NCBI RefSeq assembly: GCF_024137025.1
Contig: NZ_JAMYJR010000046.1
Coordinates: 1 to 54,526, forward strand
Direction of reading: 5' to 3'
DNA: 54,526 nt
Source: Paractinoplanes aksuensis
GTDB taxonomy: Bacteria > Actinomycetota > Actinomycetes > Mycobacteriales > Micromonosporaceae
A program made the translations under genes and the position numbers. This document shows positions 15,815-23,510 of the stretch, piece after piece (position 1 is the first letter of the stretch; each line of letters opens with the position of its first letter). The notes under the pieces are model-generated. The model was not told where the DNA came from and ran no database searches. It saw only the letters and a list, made by a program, of their open reading frames with translations.

Positions 15815-16372
15815 TCACGTATCCAACGTGAGATAGCGCGGCGGCACCTCGGACGTGAGCCACACGCCGTTCGCGCTGAGGTGGAACACGTGCCCGGCCG
15901 CCGCCATCTCGCCGGTGGCCACCCGCAGCACCACCACGTCGGCCGAGCGGCGGCCCCCGACGAGCAGCGCCGTCGGCACCCCGGTCGAGAGGTGCACGTG
16001 ATCCCGGCTGCGCGGCTGCAGGCCCTCATTCATGATCGATTCGAGGTTGGTACGGGGTGTGCCGTGGAACAGCGCGGCCGGCGGATCGGCCGGCGGCAGC
16101 CCGAGGTCGACCGACACCCGACGCGAGTGCCCCTGGCTGGCCCGGATCCAGTCGGTGCCGTCGGCCCGCCGGGTCACCGCGAACCGCGACTTGTCGTTGT
16201 GTTCGACCACCACGTCGAGCTCGGCCCGGGTGATCCCCAACGCGGCCAGCAGGTCGGCCACCGGCACCCAGCCGTTCGCGTCCAGGGTGAGGCCGGCCGA
16301 CTCGGGCCGGTGCCGCAGCACCAGGGCGATCCGCCGGCTGGTGCGCACCTGGTCGCGGCTCAGCGTGGTCAC
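15815..16372 (-). CDS. kptA: RNA 2'-phosphotransferase (Tpt1/KptA)
   Basis: 185 residues, normal length for KptA. The enzyme moves an internal RNA 2'-phosphate onto NAD+, giving ADP-ribose 1'',2''-cyclic phosphate. The N-terminal winged-helix lobe carries the conserved Arg-His of IALVLRHRPE, and the second lobe has the NAD-site motif LFHGTPR and RDHVHLSTG. The GTG start overlaps the upstream methyltransferase stop as GTGA. Together with hen1-pnkp at 45773-49635 it gives the genome several RNA-end-healing activities. Confidence 0.9.
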   Translation of the reverse strand: MTTLSRDQVRTSRRIALVLRHRPESAGLTLDANGWVPVADLLAALGITRAELDVVVEHNDKSRFAVTRRADGTDWIRASQGHSRRVSVDLGLPPADPPAALFHGTPRTNLESIMNEGLQPRSRDHVHLSTGVPTALLVGGRRSADVVVLRVATGEMAAAGHVFHLSANGVWLTSEVPPRYLTLDT

Positions 16373-17145
16373 TCCCGCAGCTCCATGACGGCAAGGTAGT
16401 ACGGCCGGTCGGTGTCGTCGACCGCTTTCAGGCTCCACCGGGTGCCCTCGAGCAGCGCTTCAAGTTCGGCCGCCGAGCAGTTCAGATAGTCGAACCAGGG
16501 CGTGGCCAGCAGGCGGTAGCGCAACCTCAGCCGCAACTGCCCGCCGAGCCGGCCCTTCTCCCGGTTCCGCCGGTGATAGGCGACGTGGACGGGGTCGGTG
16601 GTGCCGTACGGGTCGGTGCCCTGCGCGATGATTCGGGCGCCCGGGTTGGCCAGCCGGGCCAGCGCGTCCAGCAGGACGGGCGCGCGCTCGGCGCTCTCGA
16701 GCAGCCCCAGGTTGTTGCCGAGCAGCAGGAACGTGTCGTAGCGGGCGCTGGCCGAGGCGTACGCGTCGACGGTGTTGAGAACGGTGTCGCGCAGTCCCCG
16801 CTCGCGGGCGACGGCGATCGCCCCGGCCGAGGTGTCGAGCCCGGTCACCGCCATGCCGCGGCGCTGCAGCTCGACGGCGGTGCGCCCGGCGCCGACGCCG
16901 ATGTCGAGCACGTGTCCCCGGCAGAGCCGCAGCGCCCGATGGTCGTGCGGCTGCCAGTCGCCGGGCTCGTCCAGGTAGTGGTCGACCGGCGCCCCGTTGA
17001 TCAGGCCGTCGTCGCGTTCGATCACCTCGATGACCGGCCGGGGCACCCGCCCGCCGGCCAGCGGCCGGGGACCGACCCCGGTGCGCACCGCGTAGGCGTC
17101 GCGGATCATCTCGCCGAACACGTCGCCGATCGGTGGCTCTCCCAT
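16369..17145 (-). CDS. SAM-dependent methyltransferase
   Basis: 258 residues, class I methyltransferase. SAM motif I is HVLDIGVGAGRTAVELQRRG, motif II VTGLDTSAGAIAVARERG and the following acidic motif is DTFLLLGNNLGLL. The substrate cannot be inferred. It is translationally coupled to kptA (GTGA), hinting at an RNA-linked role, but operon partners in actinobacteria are often unrelated. The ATG at 17145 is preceded by AAGGG at 8 nt; a GTG at 17151 is an alternative. Confidence 0.8.
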   Translation of the reverse strand: MGEPPIGDVFGEMIRDAYAVRTGVGPRPLAGGRVPRPVIEVIERDDGLINGAPVDHYLDEPGDWQPHDHRALRLCRGHVLDIGVGAGRTAVELQRRGMAVTGLDTSAGAIAVARERGLRDTVLNTVDAYASASARYDTFLLLGNNLGLLESAERAPVLLDALARLANPGARIIAQGTDPYGTTDPVHVAYHRRNREKGRLGGQLRLRLRYRLLATPWFDYLNCSAAELEALLEGTRWSLKAVDDTDRPYYLAVMELRE

Positions 17146-17163
17146 GGTCACTACCCTTGGGGC

Positions 17164-17547
17164 ATGCCCACTCTGGAGCAACTCGGTTCCGAGAAGTACG
17201 TCCTTCTGACCACTTTCCGCAAGGACGGTTCACCCGTGGCGACACCGGTCTGGGTGCTGCCCGACGGGGCCGGCGTGGCCATCTGGACGGAGACCCGGTC
17301 GTACAAGGTGAAGCGGGTCCGTAAGGATCCTCGCGTCACCGTCGCGGCCTGCGACATCCGGGGCAACGTGCGGGGCGAGGCAGTCGAGGGCACGGCCCGC
17401 ATCGTCAGCGACGCCGAGTGCGACCACTTCGCCAAGGTGCTGGGCCGCAAGTACTGGGTGACCGGCATCCTCGGCTCACTGCGCTACCGGATCCTGGGCC
17501 ACCGCGACCGCATCACGGTCATCGCGATCAAGCCGGTCACTTCATAG
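17164..17547 (+). CDS. PPOX-class F420/FMN-dependent protein
   Basis: 127 residues, split-barrel flavin-binding fold of the pyridoxamine-phosphate-oxidase-like class. It starts MPTLEQLGSEKYVLLTTFRKDGSPVATPVWVLPDG and continues TRSYKVKRVRKDPRVTVAACDIRG, typical of actinobacterial F420H2-dependent reductases. A TACCCT box ends 6 nt before the ATG and no ribosome site is present, so a leaderless mRNA is likely. Confidence 0.85.
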   Translation: MPTLEQLGSEKYVLLTTFRKDGSPVATPVWVLPDGAGVAIWTETRSYKVKRVRKDPRVTVAACDIRGNVRGEAVEGTARIVSDAECDHFAKVLGRKYWVTGILGSLRYRILGHRDRITVIAIKPVTS

Positions 17548-17555
17548 CTACGAAG

Positions 17556-17589
17556 AAGGGGCGATCGTCTTCCCCGACGCTCGCCCCTT
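17556..17589 (+). terminator. Terminator after the PPOX gene
   Basis: AAGGGGCGA (17556-17564) pairs with TCGCCCCTT (17581-17589) around a 16-nt loop, nine bases after the stop. It may act in both directions with bldC, which converges from the right. Confidence 0.6.
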
Positions 17590-17620
17590 GCAACGGTCTT
17601 CACCTCGATTGAGGTCCGTG

Positions 17621-17830
17621 TCAATCGCCCTGACGCTGCGTGGGAATCTGCCCTTGCAGCAGAGCACGAACTTCCGACTCCCGGTAACGACGGTGGCCGC
17701 CCAGAGTGCGGATCGCACTCAGCTTGCCGGCCTTCGCCCACCGAGTGACGGTCTTCGGGTCGACACGGAACATCGACGCCACCTCGGCCGGCGTTAGTAG
17801 CGGCTCAGGATCGTGCGTACGCGATGCCAT
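17621..17830 (-). CDS. bldC: BldC, MerR-like developmental regulator
   Basis: 69 residues, a stand-alone MerR-type DNA-binding domain: LLTPAEVASMFRVDPKTVTRWAKAGKLSAIRTLGGHRRYRESEVRALL. This agrees almost residue for residue with Streptomyces BldC as I remember it. BldC binds DNA as asymmetric head-to-tail oligomers on direct repeats and holds back development in streptomycetes. GGAGGAG sits 6 nt before the ATG. The neighbours (a conserved unknown, then vdh) are also those seen in Streptomyces. Confidence 0.95.
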   Translation of the reverse strand: MASRTHDPEPLLTPAEVASMFRVDPKTVTRWAKAGKLSAIRTLGGHRRYRESEVRALLQGQIPTQRQGD

Positions 17831-17861
17831 CGGTCACTCCTCCACAGGTACCTATAGACAA

Positions 17862-17882
17862 CGGCCGGGGTCCCGCCGGCCG
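17862..17882 (-). promoter_or_regulatory. GC hairpin upstream of bldC
   Basis: CGGCCGG-GGTCCCG-CCGGCCG forms a 7-bp stem about 30 bp upstream of the bldC start, inside any mRNA leader. The 271-bp gap 17831-18101 also holds CCAGATAG twice (17945-17952 and 17991-17998) and the palindrome GGGAGCGCTCCC at 18060-18071. I could not pick a definite bldC promoter. Confidence 0.4.
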
Positions 17883-18101
17883 GTGCGTCTCTCATGGTCC
17901 GGCTAGTCCCCGATGTCCGACATGGGCCGAACGGACGAAGGTCCCCAGATAGACGGATGAAGCATGCCCGATTTTTGCGTGTTTTCTACGCCAGATAGTG
18001 TCGCGTTTAGTCCGATTATCACGCTTCGGCGAACGGCGATTACGAAGAGTGTTCATCTCGGGAGCGCTCCCAAAGGCCCCTTCTCACCGCATTTGCGCAG
18101 G

Positions 18102-18941
18102 TCAGTTGCAACGCTCGAGCAGCTGGACGGCCCGCCAGCGCTCGACCAGTTTCTCGTACGCGGCCGAGGCGTCGTCGGCGTCGCCGCGGGAGAGAGCCGA
18201 CAGACCCGCCGCCACCACTCCGGGTGAATCGTCACCAGCGAGAACGTCATCCGGGAGAAGGTTGACGAGGCCGCCGTAGTCAAGCTCGACGATCGAGCGC
18301 GGATGGAACTCCTCGAGCCACCGGGTGCCCTCTTCGACGGCCTCGGTGATGGGAGCGTCGCCCAGCGACTTTCGCAGCACGGCCACCGCACGGTGAGCCC
18401 GCCGGCGGGCCTTCGAGATCTCGGTGCGGTAACGCAGGGTGCGCGGCTGGGCCGAGAGGTCGATGACCCGCTCTTCCAGATCGACGAAGACGAACCAGCG
18501 CAGCGGCACACCCCAGGTGGCGATCTGCTCGTGGACCCGGGGCACACCGTGCTCGAGCACCTTGGCCCCGCTGCGCCAATCCTCGACCACGGCCTTGGCC
18601 TGGCCGGCCAGCACGGGCGGCACGAACGCGTCGGCCAGCACGCTGGGCACCCCGTCGCGCGCGTTCAGGGCGGCCTCGGCGACCCGCAGGCGCAGATTCC
18701 ACGGGCAGACCAGCAACGAGTCACCCCACTGCAACACGTACGCCTCGTCGGGCAGATCGGGCAGCCGGGTCCAGCCGGCGCCGAGCGCCTCGAGCACGGC
18801 CGAACGCTGGCGCACCGGGCCGTCGACCGGGCCCAGGGCACGACCCTCACGCGCGTACTTGCGCCAGAAAACCTGACGGTCGCGGTCGAAGGCGGTCAGC
18901 GGCTCGTAAACCCTCAGGTACGACGCGAACAGTGACGGCAC
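18102..18941 (-). CDS. Conserved hypothetical protein between bldC and vdh
   Basis: 279 residues, soluble, with no signal peptide or membrane helix. Recognisable features are LFASYLRVYEPLTAFDRDRQVFWRKYARE at the N-terminus and a basic stretch RYRTEISKARRRAHRAVAVLRKSLG near residue 170. I know it only as a conserved actinobacterial protein next to bldC; function unknown. The GTG start at 18941 has AAGGA at 8 nt. It is divergent from vdh. Confidence 0.8.
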   Translation of the reverse strand: MPSLFASYLRVYEPLTAFDRDRQVFWRKYAREGRALGPVDGPVRQRSAVLEALGAGWTRLPDLPDEAYVLQWGDSLLVCPWNLRLRVAEAALNARDGVPSVLADAFVPPVLAGQAKAVVEDWRSGAKVLEHGVPRVHEQIATWGVPLRWFVFVDLEERVIDLSAQPRTLRYRTEISKARRRAHRAVAVLRKSLGDAPITEAVEEGTRWLEEFHPRSIVELDYGGLVNLLPDDVLAGDDSPGVVAAGLSALSRGDADDASAAYEKLVERWRAVQLLERCN

Positions 18942-19092
18942 GGCGCGATCCTTTCACGAAATCGGCCGGGTGGAACTTCCCGCGCGGACGGAATCCCGCC
19001 GGGGAGGCACCCGACTAGGCTCGCAATGTCCGGCTCACCCCGGCCGGCGCCCCCGCCCCACAAGGGCCAGACACCAGATCAGGAGAACTGCC

Positions 19093-20172
19093 ATGGGCGT
19101 GTTCGACACCGACGGCACCGACGCCAGCGGTCACGAACAGGTCGTCTTCTGCCAGGACAGGCAGACCGGCCTCAAGGCGATCATCGGGATCTACTCCACG
19201 GCCCTCGGGCCGGCTCTCGGCGGCACCCGTTTCTATCCGTACGAGAGTGAGGACGCGGCGCTGGCCGACGTGTTGAAGCTCTCCCGCGGCATGGCCTACA
19301 AGAACGCACTCGCCGGGCTCGACCTCGGCGGCGGCAAGGCCGTCATCTGGGGCGACCCGGCCCGGGCCAAGTCCGAGGGCCTGCTGCGGGCGTACGGCCG
19401 CTTCGTCGAGTCGCTGCACGGGCGCTACTACACCGCCTGCGACGTCGGCACCTACGTCCCCGACATGGATGTCATCGCCCGCGAGACCCGATACGCCACT
19501 GGTCGCAGCCCCGAGCACGGCGGCGCCGGCGACTCCTCGATCCTCACCGCCTGGGGCGTCTTCCAGGGCATGCGCGCTGCCGCCGAGCACACCTGGGGCC
19601 GTCCCACCCTGGCCGGCCGCACGGTCGGCATCGCCGGTCTCGGCAAGGTCGGCAAATATCTGGCCGGCCACCTGATCGAGGACGGCGCCGCGGTCATCGC
19701 GACCGACGTCAACGAGGCCGCGTTGAGCTGGGCCCGCACCACCTACCCGCAGATCGAGCTGGTCGCCGACACCCAGGCCCTGATCACCTCGGACCTGGAC
19801 GTCTACGCCCCGTGCGCCCTGGGCGGCGCGCTCGACGACGACACCGTCCCCGTGCTGCGGGCCAAGGTCGTCACCGGCGGCGCCAACAACCAGCTGGCCC
19901 ACCCCGGCATCGAGAAGACGCTGGCCGAGCGGGGCATCCTCTACACGCCCGACTACCTGGTCAACGCGGGCGGCGTGATCCAGGTGGCCGACGAGATCGA
20001 GGGCTTCAACTTCGAGCGGGCCAAGCTGCGGGCCACCGGCATCTTCGAGACCACCCGCCGCATCCTGCGGATGGCCGACGCCGAGGGCGTGGCCCCGGCC
20101 GTCGCCGCCGACCGGCTGGCCGAGCAGCGCATGGCCGAGGTCGGCCGGCTGCGCTCCATCTATCTCGGCTGA
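19093..20172 (+). CDS. vdh: Valine/leucine dehydrogenase
   Basis: 359 residues, Glu/Leu/Phe/Val dehydrogenase family; NAD-dependent oxidative deamination of branched-chain amino acids to 2-oxo acids. The substrate lobe has GPALGGTRF, LSRGMAYKNALAGLDLGGGKAVI with the catalytic lysines, and the NAD lobe has VGIAGLGKVGKYLAGHL. AGGAGAACTGCC precedes the ATG. In Streptomyces, Vdh supplies branched acyl-CoA starters for lipids and polyketides; the same role here is inference. The conserved bldC-unknown-vdh order supports the identification. Confidence 0.92.
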   Translation: MGVFDTDGTDASGHEQVVFCQDRQTGLKAIIGIYSTALGPALGGTRFYPYESEDAALADVLKLSRGMAYKNALAGLDLGGGKAVIWGDPARAKSEGLLRAYGRFVESLHGRYYTACDVGTYVPDMDVIARETRYATGRSPEHGGAGDSSILTAWGVFQGMRAAAEHTWGRPTLAGRTVGIAGLGKVGKYLAGHLIEDGAAVIATDVNEAALSWARTTYPQIELVADTQALITSDLDVYAPCALGGALDDDTVPVLRAKVVTGGANNQLAHPGIEKTLAERGILYTPDYLVNAGGVIQVADEIEGFNFERAKLRATGIFETTRRILRMADAEGVAPAVAADRLAEQRMAEVGRLRSIYLG

Positions 20173-20399
20173 ACGGCCACCTCTACCCGCCGAAAGGTGG
20201 GCTGCGGGGTAGGAAAAGAGAGCGGTTTGGTGCCTGCCGCGCGTTCCCGGACGGAAAACCGCGACGCGCGGCAGTGTCACACGCAACCCGAGGTGCCGAA
20301 GACGGCATCGTCCATGTACCGTAAGACCCACGAGAGATGCCTAACGTCATCGGGGCCCGCCTTCGGGCTGCCCCGAATTCTGTGCGAGGGGGTCGAGCC
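20173..20399. other. Intergenic region vdh to DUF3073 gene
   Basis: 227 bp without a gene. Just after the vdh stop, CTACCCGC and GCGGGGTAG can pair as a terminator-like hairpin (about 20184-20214). The remainder should hold the promoter of the DUF3073 gene, but no good -10/-35 pair stands out. Confidence 0.4.
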
Positions 20400-20612
20400 A
20401 TGGGGCGCGGCCGTGCTAAGGCCAAGCAGACGAAGGTGGCCCGGGAGTTGAAGTATCACTCCCCGAACACCGACCTCACCGCCTTGCAGCGCGAACTGGC
20501 GGGTGCCGGTCAGTCCGACCGTCATTTCAACGACGACAAAGATGAGTTCGTCGACGATGACGAGGACGACGCTGACGACGACCAGGATTCCTGGTCGCCG
20601 ACAAGGCGCTGA
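20400..20612 (+). CDS. DUF3073 protein
   Basis: 70 residues. Basic N-terminus MGRGRAKAKQTKVARELKYHS, a short middle DLTALQRELAG, and a very acidic tail DDKDEFVDDDEDDADDDQD. This bipolar charge layout is diagnostic of the actinobacterial DUF3073 family, whose function is unknown. GAGGGGG lies 7 nt before the ATG. Confidence 0.9.
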   Translation: MGRGRAKAKQTKVARELKYHSPNTDLTALQRELAGAGQSDRHFNDDKDEFVDDDEDDADDDQDSWSPTRR

Positions 20613-20625
20613 CCCGTATCGCACA

Positions 20626-20649
20626 GAGCACGCGGCAGACCGCGTGCTC
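20626..20649 (+). terminator. Terminator after the DUF3073 gene
   Basis: GAGCACGCGG-CAGA-CCGCGTGCTC is a perfect 10-bp stem with a 4-nt loop, 13 bp after the stop codon. Confidence 0.7.
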
Positions 20650-20701
20650 CCGTGCGCCGTGGTCAGTTGCTTGTGGTGATTTCAACCTACGGTTCAAAAC
20701 C

Positions 20702-20735
20702 GAAGCCCACGCGCGCTAACGCACGCGTGGGCTTC
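20702..20735. terminator. Strong 12-bp hairpin
   Basis: GAAGCCCACGCG (20702-20713) pairs with CGCGTGGGCTTC (20724-20735). It lies between the DUF3073 and amcA genes and could end transcription from either side. The rest of 20613-20880 has no gene. Confidence 0.55.
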
Positions 20736-20822
20736 GAACCACTGCACCGGCGACCCAGCTGGTCAGGGCAACCCGGTCCTCACCGACCTGCCCCTGGTGG
20801 ACTCGAAAATCGTGAACTGCCC

Positions 20823-20846
20823 GCGATCGCCCCTTGGGGCGATCGC
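20823..20846 (-). terminator. Perfect palindrome downstream of amcA
   Basis: GCGATCGCCCC-TT-GGGGCGATCGC is a 24-bp palindrome 34 bp beyond the precursor stop, so it probably terminates the amcB-amcA transcript. It contains GCGATCGC twice and has no T run. Confidence 0.55.
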
Positions 20847-20880
20847 CCGCGGAGCGAAGCGGAGCCATGTAACAGCGCCA

Positions 20881-21105
20881 TCAGCGCGGCCTGTTGTTCC
20901 AGTTGTAGAACGTCGGGATGTTTTCGAAGTGGTTCCAGGCGCATACCGCCGAACCGTCTTCCGCCGTGCTCTCCGCGCGTGCCTGCCGTGCCTGTTCCGC
21001 CTCGGCGAGGAGCGCGGCCAGCCCGGCCCGGGTGTCGTTCACCCGTGCGCTCACCGGATCGATCCCCGGCTCATCGGACAGCCGAGGGCTCGTGGTCTCG
21101 GGCAT
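20881..21105 (-). CDS. amcA: RiPP precursor peptide, multiple-cyclophane (AmcA-like)
   Basis: 74 residues. Residues 1-54 form an acidic, partly helical leader (RAGLAALLAEAEQARQARAE at about 26-45). The last 20 residues are strikingly different: C55, then W57-N-H59, F60-E-N62, I-P-T, F66-Y-N68, W69-N-N71, R-P-R. Four aromatic-X-Asn/His triads are the substrate pattern of rSAM/SPASM enzymes that join an aromatic ring carbon to the beta-carbon two residues on, giving three-residue cyclophanes. The ATG has GGAGGGAG 9 nt upstream, and the gene overlaps the 3' end of the rSAM gene by 35 bp. The AmcA name is from memory of NCBI usage. Confidence 0.8.
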   Translation of the reverse strand: MPETTSPRLSDEPGIDPVSARVNDTRAGLAALLAEAEQARQARAESTAEDGSAVCAWNHFENIPTFYNWNNRPR

Positions 21106-22177
21106 GGTCCAGCACTCCCTCCAGTAGGCGAATCTTGCTGTTCCGGCAGTGGTCCGTCTCGGTGGTGTCGAACCGGCCCTGCTCGAAGTAACGGTTGGCC
21201 GCGTGGGCGCCACCGCAGAAACCGAAATACGGGCACGCCGCGCGGCACGCCTCGACGCCCCGCAGAAACTCGGCGATCCATGGCGTAGAGGCGGCGCCGG
21301 CCAGGATTTCGCCCAGCGGCGTGGTCAGCACGTTACCGCTCGTGAAGTCGCCGTACCGGGGGTCGGAGAAGCCGGCCAGTTCGGGCGAGAGCAGCACCAC
21401 CGAGCCGTCGTGGGCCACGGTGGGGATCGGGTCGAGCTGCCGGGGCAGCAGGTCGTCGGCCGTGCCGTCGAGCACCGCGCCCACGTACCGCAGCGACCAC
21501 TCCACCTCGCGCAGGTGGATGCGCGGGTCGGCCCGCCAGGCGGTGACCAGCTCGGCCCAGAACGCGGTGACGTCGGCCGCGGCGTGACCGTTGGCCCGGG
21601 TGTTCACGCCCTCCTGCTCCTCGACGTTGATGCCGAGCACGTCGCAGCCCAGCCCGAGGAAGTAGTCGTAGAGCTCGGTGGCCGCGCCGGGCCGGGGATC
21701 ACTGACCACGCACAGCGCCGAGAACGGGATGTCCCGGCGGCGCAGGGTCTCGATGCCGCGCAGTATCCGGTCGTACGCCGGTTTGCCGCCTCGGGTGACC
21801 CGTTCGCCGTTGCGCTCGGGTGGGCCGTCGACGCTGACACTGACCCGTACGTCATGGGTCTGGAAGAAATCGCACCAGGCGTCGTCGATCAGCGTGGCGT
21901 TGGTCTGCACGTGGTGTTCGACCCCGGGGCCGAACGGATCGAGCAGCGCGGCCAGGTGCTCGCGGCCGGCCGCCAGCGGTTCCCCGCCGTGCCAGACCAC
22001 CGAGAAGCGGCCGTCGCGGGCCCAGCCGTCGATCGAGGTGGCGACGGCCCGCGCGACCTCGACCGGCATGCGCTTGTCGGCCGCCCGGAACGGCAGGTAG
22101 CAGTAGGCGCAGTCGAGGTTGCAGAGAGTGGTGGGCTGCATGACGACGTACGTCGGCACGGACGAGATGCCCCGCAT
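21071..22177 (-). CDS. amcB: Cyclophane-forming radical SAM/SPASM peptide maturase (AmcB-like)
   Basis: 368 residues from the ATG at 22177. C19-x3-C23-x2-C26 (TLCNLDCAYCYL) binds the radical-SAM [4Fe-4S] cluster, and WHGGEPL is the SAM-site motif. The C-terminal SPASM region has CRAACPYFGFCGG and DHCRN, ligands for auxiliary clusters. It should crosslink aromatic residues of the adjacent precursor. ATG 22177 has GGAG 4 nt upstream; GTG 22204 and TTG 22216 are alternatives without better sites. No transporter, protease or regulator lies next to the pair. Confidence 0.85.
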   Translation of the reverse strand: MRGISSVPTYVVMQPTTLCNLDCAYCYLPFRAADKRMPVEVARAVATSIDGWARDGRFSVVWHGGEPLAAGREHLAALLDPFGPGVEHHVQTNATLIDDAWCDFFQTHDVRVSVSVDGPPERNGERVTRGGKPAYDRILRGIETLRRRDIPFSALCVVSDPRPGAATELYDYFLGLGCDVLGINVEEQEGVNTRANGHAAADVTAFWAELVTAWRADPRIHLREVEWSLRYVGAVLDGTADDLLPRQLDPIPTVAHDGSVVLLSPELAGFSDPRYGDFTSGNVLTTPLGEILAGAASTPWIAEFLRGVEACRAACPYFGFCGGAHAANRYFEQGRFDTTETDHCRNSKIRLLEGVLDHARDHEPSAVR

Positions 22178-22237
22178 CCCGCTCCAGGCTCGCGCCACCG
22201 CCACACCCCCGTCCAACGTGTGAGCAACTCACGTCAG

Positions 22238-22266
22238 AGGCTAGGCCCCCGGGTCCAGCCAGTAAA
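22238..22266 (-). promoter_or_regulatory. Candidate promoter of the amcB-amcA operon
   Basis: On the minus strand TTTACT (22261-22266) and TAGCCT (22238-22243) are 17 bp apart, with a start near 22231. Just downstream is GTGAG-CAA-CTCAC (22220-22232), a short palindrome that could be an operator. The -35 box abuts the purM terminator. Confidence 0.45.
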
Positions 22267-22308
22267 CGAAAAAGATCCGCATGTGCCGGATATCGACACA
22301 CGCGGATC
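22265..22308 (-). terminator. Intrinsic terminator of purF-purM
   Basis: On the minus strand GATCCGC (22302-22308) pairs with GCGGATC (22274-22280), with CACA/TGTG pairing inside, followed immediately by TTTTTCGTTT. It begins 17 bp after the purM stop. Confidence 0.8.
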
Positions 22309-22324
22309 GTCACCGCGCCGGGCC

Positions 22325-23476
22325 TCAGCCCCGGGTGTACTGCCCCATCATCTGCACCTCGCCGGTGCCGTCGATGACCTCGCCGACCTGCCACGCCTCG
22401 ACGCCGCGGCCGGTCAGGTAGGCCATGGCACGGTCGGCGTCGTCGGACGAGACGATCGCGAACATGCCGACGCCCATGTTGAACGTGGCCTCCATCTCGT
22501 TGTCCTCGATCCGGCCCTTGGCCTGGATGAGGTCGAAGATGGGCTGCGGGCGCCAGGTCGAGCGGTCGACCACCGCGTCGGCGTTACCGGGCAGCACACG
22601 GTTGAGGTTGCCGGGGATGCCGCCGCCGGTCACGTGCGAGAACGCGCGGACGTCGGTCTCCTCGATCAGGCCCAGGCAGTCCTTGGCGTAGATCTTGGTG
22701 GGGGTCAGCAGCTCTTCGCCCAGCGTGCGCTGCGAGCCGAAGTCGTCGACCACCGAGTCGAGCCGCATGCGGCCCGCGCCGAGCAGCACGTGACGCACCA
22801 GCGAGTAGCCGTTGGAGTGCAGGCCGGAGGACCGCATCGCGATCACCGCGTCGCCCACCTCGACCCGCTCGCGGCCGAGGATCTCGCTCTCTTCGACCAC
22901 GCCGACGCCGGTGGCCGAGACGTCGTACTCGTCGGGGCGCAGGACGCCCGGGTGCTCGGCCGTCTCGCCGCCGAGCAGCGCGCAGCCGGCGTAGCGGCAG
23001 CCGTCGGCGATGCCGGCGCCGATCTCGGCCACCTTGTCCGGCACGACCTCGCCGCAGGCGATGTAGTCGAGCAGGAAGAGCGGCTCGGCCCCGCAGGCGA
23101 CCAGGTCGTCGACGACCATGGCGACCAGGTCGATGCCGATCGTGTCGTGGATGTCGAGCTGCTGGGCGATCACGAGCTTGGTGCCGACGCCGTCGGTCGA
23201 CGAGGCCAGGATCGGGCTCTTGTATTTCGCCGTGTTCAGCCGGAACAGGCCCGAGAAGCCGCCCAGATCGCCCATGACCTCGGGCCGGGTGGTCTTCTTG
23301 ACCTTCGACTTCAGGAGCTCGACGGCCCGGTCACCGGCCTCGATCGAGACACCCGCGTCGGCGTACGTGGCCGTGCGCTTGCGCACCCCGCGGCCGCCCC
23401 CGGCCGTCCAGGGCCGGCGGTCGCCGCCCTCAGCGCCGTTGGACCCGGCACTGTTGCGCTCGGACACGTGCGTCAC
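22325..23476 (-). CDS. purM: Phosphoribosylformylglycinamidine cyclo-ligase PurM
   Basis: 383 residues. AIR synthetase, the fifth step of purine synthesis, closing FGAM to AIR with ATP. Motifs visible are YADAGVSIEAGDRAVELLK, SSTDGVGTKL, GIDLVAMVVDDLVACGAEPLF, GGETAEHPGV and the C-terminal GGGIPGNLNRVLP and NMGVGM. The N-terminus has about 35 extra Gly/Arg-rich residues before the core, common in actinobacteria. The GTG start has GGGGAG 4 nt upstream. It follows purF by 34 bp in one operon. Confidence 0.95.
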   Translation of the reverse strand: MTHVSERNSAGSNGAEGGDRRPWTAGGGRGVRKRTATYADAGVSIEAGDRAVELLKSKVKKTTRPEVMGDLGGFSGLFRLNTAKYKSPILASSTDGVGTKLVIAQQLDIHDTIGIDLVAMVVDDLVACGAEPLFLLDYIACGEVVPDKVAEIGAGIADGCRYAGCALLGGETAEHPGVLRPDEYDVSATGVGVVEESEILGRERVEVGDAVIAMRSSGLHSNGYSLVRHVLLGAGRMRLDSVVDDFGSQRTLGEELLTPTKIYAKDCLGLIEETDVRAFSHVTGGGIPGNLNRVLPGNADAVVDRSTWRPQPIFDLIQAKGRIEDNEMEATFNMGVGMFAIVSSDDADRAMAYLTGRGVEAWQVGEVIDGTGEVQMMGQYTRG

Positions 23477-23510
23477 GGTTCTCCCCTTAGCGGTCTTTCG
23501 TTCGTCAAAG

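Noticed and set aside
20740..20815. tRNA-like stretch (AGCTGGTCAGGGC, then GGACTCGAAAATC)
   Set aside because: Acceptor and anticodon stems do not pair and the T loop is wrong. The nearby 20702-20735 hairpin explains the TTCGAACC match.
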